DNA from: Pseudomonadales bacterium
GTDB taxonomy: Bacteria; Pseudomonadota; Gammaproteobacteria; Pseudomonadales; DC-out160
Reading direction: 5' to 3'
Assembly: GCA_016765265.1 (NCBI GenBank)
Contig: JAESQG010000197.1
Location: forward strand, 13,697-19,270
Length of the DNA: 5,574 bases
Below are positions 1 through 5,302 of this stretch, one piece after another. The position numbers and the translations under genes are program-made. Every line of letters begins with the position of its first letter. Position 1 is the first letter of the stretch. A model generated the notes under the pieces. It saw nothing but the letters and a program-made list of their open reading frames with translations. It ran no database searches and was not told the origin of the DNA.

Positions 1-1
1 T

Positions 2-499
2 GCGCCACGTTTCCGATATTGTATTAAAACTGACAGTAGGGGGAACGCTATTTTTCACCACCTAGCTATGTATTCCGGTGAAGCTCAAGTTACTGGGTAT
101 GAAATAAAAACCAATGCCTACCCGACCTTCTCCAAGGGCGGTAAAAAGGGGTTGTGGTCAAGTAGAACTTCTTCTCAAGACAGGCGGTTGGTCTTTGGTG
201 AATCCGTGGTTGATATGCTCTCTTATCACCAACTCAATGACGATAAGTTTACACGCAACCTTTCTATGAGTGGCAACTGGACACCTTCTGTCAAAGAGCT
301 AATAGTAAAATCGGCAAGGAAGCATCCCGGCAGTGAAATAATTCTCGCATTTGACAACGATGAAAGTGGTAGGAGCTTTTCAAATAAAGTGAAATTGCTG
401 CTCGAAAATAGCGGAAAAAATATCACTGACCACTATTCAAATTCGAAGGATTGGAACCAAGATCTTAGCAATCAATTGAAACTTCAAACTCAGGAATAA
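2..499 (+). CDS. DUF3991/Toprim-domain protein, C-terminal part (5' end outside window)
   Basis: The reading frame is open from the left edge, so the ATG at 68 is internal and about 165 C-terminal residues are present. What is seen: the segment GYEIKTNAYPTFSKGGKKG (about fragment residues 32-50) followed by LW matches the end of a DUF3991-type region. FGESVVDMLSYHQL (65 onward) supplies the Toprim acidic residue, and LAFDNDESG (115-123) supplies the DxD motif. KDWNQDL (149-155) is the usual closing motif of this family. Toprim domains bind metal ions and perform phosphoryl transfer in primases, topoisomerases and related nucleases. Stand-alone or relaxase-linked DUF3991/Toprim proteins are common on plasmids and conjugative elements, where they are thought to act as primases or mobilisation proteins. 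The frame ends naturally just after the last motif, so the C-terminus looks intact. Whether a relaxase or helicase domain lies upstream cannot be seen. The exact role is inferred; the family assignment is strong. Confidence 0.88.
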   Translation, partial: APRFRYCIKTDSRGNAIFHHLAMYSGEAQVTGYEIKTNAYPTFSKGGKKGLWSSRTSSQDRRLVFGESVVDMLSYHQLNDDKFTRNLSMSGNWTPSVKELIVKSARKHPGSEIILAFDNDESGRSFSNKVKLLLENSGKNITDHYSNSKDWNQDLSNQLKLQTQE

Positions 500-518
500 A
501 ATAACAGTAGGGGAGAAA

Positions 519-617
519 ATGTGGTGGAGTTGGTCGTGGTGGGTTCTGATTTGTGCTGGTTGCCTTTTGGTTTGCGAGCTGGGTGTTGTGGGTAGAGTTT
601 TCCTGGAAGGCTTGTAG
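519..617 (+). CDS. small tryptophan-rich, probably membrane peptide (32 aa)
   Basis: An ATG at 519 is preceded by AGGGGAG (509-515), a strong Shine-Dalgarno at close spacing, and lies only 19 nt after the stop of the Toprim gene, so the two could be co-transcribed and translated in sequence. The product starts MWWSWSWWVLICAGCLLV and ends GRVFLEGL: five Trp in the first eight residues, then a hydrophobic Cys-containing stretch long enough for one membrane span (about residues 7-24), then a short polar tail. It has one Arg and two acidic residues. I do not recognise the family. Support rests on the ribosome binding site, the position and the coherent membrane-peptide composition. A chance ORF is possible because the region is rich in TGG/GTG runs. 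Function unknown. Confidence 0.45.
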   Translation: MWWSWSWWVLICAGCLLVCELGVVGRVFLEGL

Positions 618-626
618 AGGCTAAAT

Positions 627-719
627 ATGGGCCTTAATAAGATGGGTGGGGCGATGTACACCAAGTGCCTGTCTATTTTTTCCCTTAACTGTCTTTTTTT
701 AAAAATAAAAATCCTTTAA
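627..719 (+). CDS. possible 30-aa mini-ORF after the small membrane peptide gene
   Basis: An ATG at 627 follows AGAGG (616-620) with 6-nt spacing and begins 10 nt after the preceding stop, which would fit a third cistron. The product starts MGLNKMGGAMYTKCLSIF and ends in a Lys/Leu/Ile-rich tail encoded by T- and A-runs. No family is recognised. The second half is low-complexity and overlaps an imperfect 15-bp direct repeat (683-697 and 714-728, 13 of 15 identical), which argues that this stretch may instead be non-coding. I list it only because of the ribosome binding site and spacing. Confidence 0.18.
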   Translation: MGLNKMGGAMYTKCLSIFSLNCLFLKIKIL

Positions 720-772
720 CTGCCTTTTGTCAGCCGGAGGCGATCTTTGAGGTCCCATGCTCTTTCACGCGC

Positions 773-805
773 AGTGTTGGTAACGGGTTAATTTAGTGTT
801 GGTAA
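773..805 (+). repeat. pair of 11-bp direct repeats, 22 bp apart
   Basis: AGTGTTGGTAA occurs at 773-783 and again at 795-805, identical in all 11 positions. The 22-bp start-to-start distance is two helical turns, like the spacing of the iterons further right, but the sequence is unrelated to them. It could be a binding site for a dimer or two-subunit protein. Only two copies are seen. Confidence 0.5.
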
Positions 806-821
806 AATATTGTGCAAGCTG

Positions 822-846
822 TGCAGTTGTTCGCAGAACAAATGCA
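822..846. promoter_or_regulatory. 25-bp inverted repeat, possible operator or hairpin
   Basis: TGCAGTTGTTC and GAACAAATGCA flank a GCA centre. The arms are complementary at 10 of 11 positions, the single mismatch being G826/A842. The inner TTGTTC-GCA-GAACAA is perfect. No T-run follows, so it is not an intrinsic terminator. Repressor operator or protein-binding dyad is the likeliest reading. The copies of TGTGCA next to it (811-816, 852-857) may belong to the same site. No adjacent gene explains it. Confidence 0.45.
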
Positions 847-1106
847 TGGTTTGTGCAAATTTTATCACCACGTTGCGGAGCAAAATTCATGCGTTATCAA
901 TGCGTAGCAGTCCAAGTTATCTACCTTTTGCTATGTGGCTTTTAAGGCTCTTTAAATCGTCGTGGTTGGCTTGTTGAATAATCGGTACAATGTATGTGTA
1001 TTTTGTTTTAAGCTTTTACAGGGGGTTAGGGAGGCTTTAGAAAGCGATTTTTCTTTTTGCCAATTTTAGATCAATGAGTTATCAAGGTGTAGAGTTCAAT
1101 TTATAA

Positions 1107-1134
1107 AGCGCCGCAGGCTTGTGCGCGGAGCGCT
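1107..1134. repeat. GC-rich imperfect inverted repeat in AT-rich DNA
   Basis: AGCGCCGC (1107-1114) can pair with GCG (1125-1127) plus GCGCT (1130-1134) across a GA bulge, leaving a 10-nt loop. It is a small GC island between AT-rich flanks. There is no following T-run, so a rho-independent terminator is not supported. It may be a protein site or a remnant of transferred DNA. Confidence 0.35.
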
Positions 1135-1494
1135 GGGAACAATTATCGATTTCCTCTTACTAGTGGCTGTAGTCAATTTATTAATTCGTGTGCAATATTT
1201 TTTTGATTCTTGAAGGGATTTATTAAAACTTTTCTTTTCGAGTTTTAGTGGAAAAACTTTGAAGTAATACTCTATCAAAAAAGTTTGTGCACAATTCACA
1301 GATTGTCCATAGTCTGTATTTTGATTTTGGGTTTAAAAGATTATATTTTTATTTTGTAAATTATTTTCGCGAATACTTATTTTGTATACTAACTAAAGAC
1401 TATATCTTTAATACTAAGTAGTACTACAGGAATACGAAGATCATCTAAGATATTGATATTAAATGATATTTACTATCACCTCTATTTTCTTGAA

Positions 1495-1617
1495 GGACGA
1501 ATACACGTTTTTGGACGGACGAATACACGTATCTATAATGGGCGAATACACGTAGTAAGTTAGACGAATACACGTTTTTGTTGGACCAAAACACGTTGTA
1601 GATAGTCGAAAACACGT
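1495..1617 (+). repeat. iteron cluster 1: six direct repeats
   Basis: Six 11-bp copies in one orientation: CGAATACACGT at 1498-1508, 1520-1530, 1543-1553 and 1565-1575, then CCAAAACACGT at 1586-1596 and CGAAAACACGT at 1607-1617. Start-to-start spacing is 22, 23, 22, 21 and 21 bp, so all copies lie on nearly the same face of the helix. A GGA precedes copies 1, 2 and 5, giving a 14-bp extended match. This is the arrangement expected for binding sites of a plasmid replication initiator. The core ACACGT is invariant in all copies. Confidence 0.93.
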
Positions 1618-1861
1618 AAGAGATACTATTAATTGTATTTCTTACGTAAACATTTAACTGTTTGTTAATTATCTACTCGGATTTTAAGATAATTATATTG
1701 TGCTCTCTTTTTATTTTTACAGTTAGTGGTTCTTTTCCCTTTGCTTATTGACTATCTTTACGACTTTTATTTGTGAGATAAATATCCCTATAAAAAGGAG
1801 GAGTCAATAGAGTAGTTTAATAAACAACAGATTATATCGTTATTTTTGATATAAAACGAAA
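1618..1861. other. AT-rich spacer between iteron clusters, candidate DNA unwinding region
   Basis: These 244 bp carry no gene and are strongly AT-rich. Visible structure: TTAAC/GTTAA arms (1654-1668), a 7-of-9 match to a DnaA box (TTATCTACT, 1669-1677; weak), a TATAAA followed by AAGGAGGAG (1789-1803) with no usable start codon behind it, the palindrome GTTTAATAAAC (1815-1825), and TTATATC/GATATAA arms with a 9-nt loop (1832-1854). Lying between two iteron groups makes this a natural candidate for strand opening, but that is inferred from position and base composition only. Confidence 0.5.
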
Positions 1862-1915
1862 TGAATACACTTGAATGAATAGACGAAAACACGTGCTTAA
1901 TGGACCAAAACACGT
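1862..1915 (+). repeat. iteron cluster 2: two clear repeats and one degenerate
   Basis: CGAAAACACGT at 1884-1894 and CCAAAACACGT at 1905-1915 are spaced 21 bp. TGAATACACTT at 1862-1872 matches 9 of 11 positions and sits exactly 22 bp before the first of these, so it is in register and probably a decayed or weak iteron. Orientation is the same as in cluster 1. The last copy ends 3 bp before the rep stop codon. Confidence 0.85.
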
Positions 1916-1918
1916 ATA

Positions 1919-2866
1919 TTAGCGTTCTATAATAAGTTTGAACGGACTTGTTCTACCAGTGCCGGTTATGTGATAGCTGACCAGCCATCCGGCATTTTTC
2001 ATTTTCTCTAACTCACCTACTCTCGGCTTCTTCCCTGCCTTACCCATCAATGCTTGTTTGAATGCTCCAACAGAACGCTGAAAGCCAACAGGTCCCATTA
2101 ACTTTTCGAGTGTTATTTCATAATTGGGTCGTTGTCCACTCAAGAATTTGTGTACGGACTTGCCTACATCGGACAAACTTCTACGAACATCCAAGTTTAT
2201 ATACGTGTAATTCGCAAGAAGTGTAATAATTACAGGTCGAAATTGGATAGTGATTTCACCATAAGCGTCCTGATCACCTATGTAATCAAAAAGAGGAGTT
2301 TTACCTTCTTTGCCAAGAATATCGTTATAGAAGATAAAGTTTGTAACGGACAGGCGTTTAATCGATTCTCTACAGCTTCTTAAGTCATTGCCCGACACTC
2401 CACGACCAAGAAATTTATTAATAGCATAGGCGCTAACATTTCCAACATGAACTATTGTTTTATCTTTGTCCCGAACAAGTTTGAGAGGAACAGGAAACGA
2501 GTTCGTATTTCCAATTAACTTCTTTTGTTGCCCTATCTGCAATATTCCAATCAATGTATCTTCGTCGTACATGTTAAGACCAGGGCCAATTCGTTCTATT
2601 GAGCCCCAGTTAGTTTTGTAGGTTTGACCCTTTGTGAATGCAGTATCGGATTTAGTTCTGAAAGAAATCGGTTCAAAGATAGGGATTCGAGTTAATAGGG
2701 TGGGATAGCGAGAGCTTTTATTTGAAGAAACAGTTAATAGAATTTCCATGGGAAGTTCAAGCTGTAGAGATTTTTCCGTTATTTCTTTTTGGGTTTTTCT
2801 AAAGCGTCCTAGTTCAACTCTTTTTTTCAGTTCCGCTTCTGAATACATAATAGAGTTACTTTTCAT
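1919..2866 (-). CDS. TrfA-like plasmid replication initiator protein (315 aa)
   Basis: Presumed iteron-binding initiator that opens the adjacent origin. The body has the layout of the TrfA family: a proline-containing lead (LTRIPIFEPISF, about residues 58-69), then WGSIERIGPGLNMYDEDTLI, which parallels the Gly-x-x-Leu...Asp-x-Asp segment seen before the first winged helix in TrfA-type proteins. A region ending in a Ser/Arg-rich helix with RLSVTNFIFY and a strand pair ITIQFRP follows. The C-terminal half, with NLDVRRSLSDVGKSVHKFLSG (about 224-244) and GFQRSVGAFKQALM, fits a second winged helix. Start: GGGAAGGG lies 4 nt before the ATG at 2866, whereas the upstream ATG at 2893 (nine residues longer) has no Shine-Dalgarno. 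The gene runs toward the iterons and away from parA. Family call rests on remembered patterns, so role is surer than family. Confidence 0.82.
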   Translation of the reverse strand: MKSNSIMYSEAELKKRVELGRFRKTQKEITEKSLQLELPMEILLTVSSNKSSRYPTLLTRIPIFEPISFRTKSDTAFTKGQTYKTNWGSIERIGPGLNMYDEDTLIGILQIGQQKKLIGNTNSFPVPLKLVRDKDKTIVHVGNVSAYAINKFLGRGVSGNDLRSCRESIKRLSVTNFIFYNDILGKEGKTPLFDYIGDQDAYGEITIQFRPVIITLLANYTYINLDVRRSLSDVGKSVHKFLSGQRPNYEITLEKLMGPVGFQRSVGAFKQALMGKAGKKPRVGELEKMKNAGWLVSYHITGTGRTSPFKLIIER

Positions 2867-2878
2867 TTTACCCTTCCC
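2867..2878 (-). promoter_or_regulatory. ribosome binding site of the replication initiator gene
   Basis: On the minus strand the sequence reads GGGAAGGGTAAA followed directly by ATG. This purine block is the only good Shine-Dalgarno near the 5' end and selects the start at 2866 over the ATG at 2893, whose upstream sequence (TTTGCAAAA) has none. Confidence 0.65.
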
Positions 2879-3016
2879 TGTTTTATTATTCATTTTTGCA
2901 AATGATCCGTGCTTAGGTGTGTTGTTAAAAGCAATCTAATTGAGGTTCCTATCCTATTTCTATATGGGGAATAATTGTTTTTATTAATCAATATGCCCAA
3001 CGGTGGCTAAATTACA

Positions 3017-3029
3017 ATCGTTAAACGAT
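3017..3029. promoter_or_regulatory. 13-bp palindrome, candidate par operator
   Basis: ATCGTT-A-AACGAT is a perfect dyad about 115 bp upstream of parA. Type Ia ParA proteins repress their own operon by binding inverted repeats in the promoter region through an N-terminal HTH, which this ParA has. The site could equally serve a repressor of rep, which diverges from the same region. Confidence 0.4.
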
Positions 3030-3079
3030 GATATTCGTTATTAGATGATATGCTTAAAGCACGAATGGTGCAAATATTA

Positions 3080-3108
3080 TTGTATAGTCTAGTATTGTGT
3101 ATCATTAT
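3080..3108 (+). promoter_or_regulatory. weak sigma70-type promoter candidate for parAB
   Basis: TTGTAT (3080-3085) and CATTAT (3103-3108) are separated by 17 bp and match the consensus at 3 and 4 of 6 positions. Placement about 37 bp before the chosen parA start is suitable, but the match is weak and AT-rich DNA gives such pairs by chance. Confidence 0.25.
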
Positions 3109-3144
3109 TATTAGGTTTTTTAATTGTGTCTTTTCGGGGGAGTA

Positions 3145-4308
3145 ATGGTTAAAGGAATTGAATATCTGACGGATATTATAGAAAAGTGTGATGATGCGCT
3201 TGATCGACTTGTTACGCTAGGTATGTCGCCGAATAATGAAAAACAATTTGAGCGGAGGTTTAGCGTAGCGGAAGCTGCCAGCATGGTTGGCAGGACTAGA
3301 AATACACTTTACCGACTTGGTGAGGAAATTGGAGTGTCTCCGGATAAAAACCCAGCGACAAATAGAATAATCGGATATAAGTTAGAACAAATTAATAAGA
3401 TGAGAGAGCACTTTGGTACAAGTCCACGTCGAAATAATGATGACAAATGTTCTGTAATTGCAGTTCAGAGTTTTAAGGGTGGCGTTTCAAAATCAGTAAC
3501 TACAGTATATCTTGCCCAGTACTTAGCTTTAAAAGGGTATAGGGTTTTAATAGTAGATTGTGATTCGCAAGCTTCTGCAACATCATCCTTTGGTTTTGTA
3601 CCAGATACTACTTTCGATATTAAGCATACAATAGCTAGATTTTTGGAAGGTGAGGAAGAAGATCTCAACTATGCAATTATTGAGACTTATTTTCCCGGCA
3701 TCGATCTGGTCCCCTCGTGTCTACCATTATACGAAACAGAGTTCGACCTCTTTAACGCTGTTTCTCATGCTGAAAGCAATGAAGAGAGAGCTGAGTATTA
3801 CAACGAATTTGCGAATGCGATTGCTACTGTATCTGATAGGTATGATGTGGTGCTAATGGATAGTCCTCCTTCTCTAGGAATGATTTCGATAAATATACTC
3901 GTGGCCGCTAACGCAATTATTGTTCCAACACCTCCCAGCCTTTATGACTTTGCGTCCACAGCACAATATTTTAGAATGGTTAAAAGAGTCATAGCGGGGA
4001 TTGCACCGAATAAGGAGTATGACTTTATAAAAGTAATGCCGTCAAAAGTTGAGAGAGGGAAAGCTCGACAAATAGATTTTTTAAACATCATGCGAGATCA
4101 ATTTGGCAATTCAATATTAAAATCGGTATTCGCGTTAACCTCGGCTATTCCAAATACTGCTAGCCTCTATCAAACTGTATACGATCAGAAAAAGAAAGAT
4201 ACTAAGGTGCTTCAGATGTTGGATACGTTATTCAGCGAGTTGGAGACGGAAATTAGACGATCATGGCCAAGCCATGAATTAGCATTGGAAGAAGAGGGAG
4301 TTATCTAA
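3145..4308 (+). CDS. parA: ParA partition ATPase, type Ia with N-terminal HTH (387 aa)
   Basis: Walker-type ATPase that binds non-specific DNA on the nucleoid and moves ParB-parS complexes, giving plasmid segregation. Seen: a MerR-like helix-turn-helix region from FSVAEAASMVGRTRNTLYRL (about residues 39-58) to about residue 91; deviant Walker A KGGVSKSV (111-118) with the signature first Lys; A' motif VLIVDCDSQAS (134-144); Walker B DVVLMDSPP (234-242). Length near 390 and the HTH are typical of P1/F-type (Ia) ParA/SopA, which also autorepress their operon. The Walker A form KGGVSKS resembles the P1 variant rather than KGGVGKT. Start: the ATG at 3145 has GGGGGAG just before it (3136-3142, tight spacing); an in-frame TTG at 3124 would add seven residues but lacks a good ribosome binding site. 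parB follows after one nucleotide. Confidence 0.93.
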   Translation: MVKGIEYLTDIIEKCDDALDRLVTLGMSPNNEKQFERRFSVAEAASMVGRTRNTLYRLGEEIGVSPDKNPATNRIIGYKLEQINKMREHFGTSPRRNNDDKCSVIAVQSFKGGVSKSVTTVYLAQYLALKGYRVLIVDCDSQASATSSFGFVPDTTFDIKHTIARFLEGEEEDLNYAIIETYFPGIDLVPSCLPLYETEFDLFNAVSHAESNEERAEYYNEFANAIATVSDRYDVVLMDSPPSLGMISINILVAANAIIVPTPPSLYDFASTAQYFRMVKRVIAGIAPNKEYDFIKVMPSKVERGKARQIDFLNIMRDQFGNSILKSVFALTSAIPNTASLYQTVYDQKKKDTKVLQMLDTLFSELETEIRRSWPSHELALEEEGVI

Positions 4309-4309
4309 C

Positions 4310-5302
4310 ATGGTTCTATTATCAGAAAAGCTTTCAGCAATGGATAAAGTGAATGTTAAGCGAAAAATAAAGAGTTCTACTTTTAGTGAAAAGGAAAATA
4401 GTGAAGTTGGAATCCCGGCTGTTGACGCTGTCAATGGCATGGATAATTCAATTTTAAAGAAACAAGCTTATAAAGAGATCGACCCGTCAAGATGCAGGGC
4501 TTGGACTTATCACAATAGAAGTCAACTTTGGCTGACTACTGAAAAATGCGGATCGTTGATTGAATCGATTAGAAGGGAAGGGCAGCAACAGTTGGGCCTT
4601 GTGAGAAAGCTAGAAAACTCAGAAGAATATGATTACGAAATTATTTTTGGTCTTCGTCGATGGTTTGCGTGTTCGAGTATAGAGGGGAGAAAATTTAAGG
4701 CCCGTATTACAAGTGGTGATGACAAAGAATGCGCTAGGCTAATGCATTTGGAAAACGAAGAGTCCCAAAACATTACAGATTTTGAAAAAGCCTGTGCATT
4801 TAGGCACCAGCTAGATTCAAAGATATTTAAATCTCAGCTTGAACTGTCAGAGTCTCTAAATGTATCTACGAATCTTATTACTAGATTGATGAAAGCCGCG
4901 AAGATTATGGAAAATGAGAAAATTGCTTCGCTCATTTCTGAACATGCATTAGATATTTCAATAAGAGGGGCTAGTAAAGTTTCTGATTTGCTACTAGATG
5001 CGAAAATACGGCCATCTATTGAAAGAATGGCTGAAGATATCGTTACTGATATTAGGGCTGGAAAAATTTATAGTGCGGAAGCTATTCTCAAGGCTTTAAT
5101 TTCTACAGCTGAAAAAAAGAGTACGCTTAGGAAGGAAAAGGTTTTTTTAAAAAATGGCAAGAAGACTTTGGTTGAAGTTAAAAGGGCTGACAGTGGAAGG
5201 GTCACCATCATTATTGATCCAAAACTTAAAGAGTTGAGGGGGGTTAAAGCAATTGACGAATTGAAATCTGCGCTAGACTTGGCTGTAAAAGAATTCATAT
5301 AA
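4310..5302 (+). CDS. parB: ParB centromere-binding partition protein (330 aa)
   Basis: Binds parS, spreads as a CTP-dependent clamp (known for the family) and stimulates ParA. In order: a basic N-terminal segment (about 1-25, the usual ParA contact); the ParB/Srx fold with LTTEKCGSLIESIRREGQQQ (75-94) and the box IIFGLRRWFAC (111-121, corresponding to GxRRxxA); LENEESQNITDFEKA (147-161), equivalent to the ENxxR segment; an HTH from SQLELSESLNVSTNLITRL (175-193); and a C-terminal part (about 275-330) with alternating strands and a final helix, suitable for dimerisation as in P1-type ParB. The ATG is one nucleotide after the parA stop, with GAGGGAG at 4294-4300 inside parA, so translation is probably coupled. 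Oddity: the Arg of ENxxR is Ser152. A perfect palindrome begins right after the stop. Confidence 0.92.
   Translation: MVLLSEKLSAMDKVNVKRKIKSSTFSEKENSEVGIPAVDAVNGMDNSILKKQAYKEIDPSRCRAWTYHNRSQLWLTTEKCGSLIESIRREGQQQLGLVRKLENSEEYDYEIIFGLRRWFACSSIEGRKFKARITSGDDKECARLMHLENEESQNITDFEKACAFRHQLDSKIFKSQLELSESLNVSTNLITRLMKAAKIMENEKIASLISEHALDISIRGASKVSDLLLDAKIRPSIERMAEDIVTDIRAGKIYSAEAILKALISTAEKKSTLRKEKVFLKNGKKTLVEVKRADSGRVTIIIDPKLKELRGVKAIDELKSALDLAVKEFI

Larger units (their letters stand above)
720..1490. other. long non-coding stretch with repeats and dyads, no convincing gene
   Basis: No reading frame here combines a start, a ribosome binding site and protein-like content. The stretch holds the 11-bp direct repeats at 773-805, the dyad at 822-846, the GC-rich stem at 1107-1134, and from about 1310 an AT-rich run leading into the iterons. 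That run includes a 10-bp direct repeat TTATTTTGTA (1349-1358, 1377-1386), a TAAAGA/TCTTTA stem (1394-1410), the palindrome GTAGTACTAC (1418-1427) and GATATT three times (1449-1470). The AT-rich end could be part of the origin. The left part could hold regulatory or transfer sites, but no known oriT nic sequence is recognisable. Confidence 0.5.
1495..1915. other. putative vegetative replication origin (oriV)
   Basis: Two co-oriented iteron clusters around an AT-rich spacer, immediately beside a gene for a TrfA-like initiator, form a coherent iteron-type origin. The initiator would bind the ACACGT-containing repeats, bend the DNA and help load the host helicase. Iterons also commonly limit copy number through initiator titration and handcuffing. 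No strong DnaA box was found in the segment. The exact limits are unknown; the AT-rich DNA from about 1310 may belong to it too. Confidence 0.75.
2867..3144. other. divergent intergenic region between rep and parA
   Basis: This AT-rich region must hold promoters for rep (minus) and parAB (plus). Visible elements: the palindrome at 3017-3029, GATGATAT twice 17 bp apart (3027-3034, 3044-3051), GCTTAAAGC (3052-3060), GCAC/GTGC arms around GAATG (3059-3071), and a weak promoter candidate at 3080-3108. No iteron core ACACGT occurs here, so rep does not seem to be autorepressed through half-iterons as in many iteron plasmids. No clear rep promoter was found. Confidence 0.6.

Noticed and set aside
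33..42. ACAGTAGGGG repeated at 504-513
   Set aside because: One copy is in coding sequence and the other is the ribosome binding site of the small ORF; a 10-bp match is likely coincidence.
437..664. 75-codon minus-strand frame overlapping the small peptide genes
   Set aside because: It is Pro/Thr/His-rich low-complexity sequence, has no recognisable domain, and overlaps the plus-strand Toprim end and the ribosome-bound small ORF.
917..925. DnaA-box-like TTATCTACC (and TTATCTACT at 1669, TTATCACCA at 862)
   Set aside because: Each matches only 7 of 9 positions; in AT-rich DNA this is expected by chance, and they are not clustered.
862..1140. integron attC-like or known oriT sequence
   Set aside because: Searched by eye for attC core sites and familiar nic motifs; none is present.
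1096..1299. 67-codon minus-strand frame in the gene-free region
   Set aside because: It begins with GTG, has no Shine-Dalgarno, and the Lys/Ser-rich product resembles a translation of AT-rich non-coding DNA.
1652..1680. possible XerCD/dif-like site (ATTTAAC...TTATC)
   Set aside because: One arm matches the XerD-type arm at about 8 of 11 positions, but the other arm is poor, so a recombination site is not supported.
2132..2383. plus-strand frames inside rep, and others inside parA and parB
   Set aside because: They are shadows of well-supported coding sequences on the other strand or frame and show no motifs of their own.
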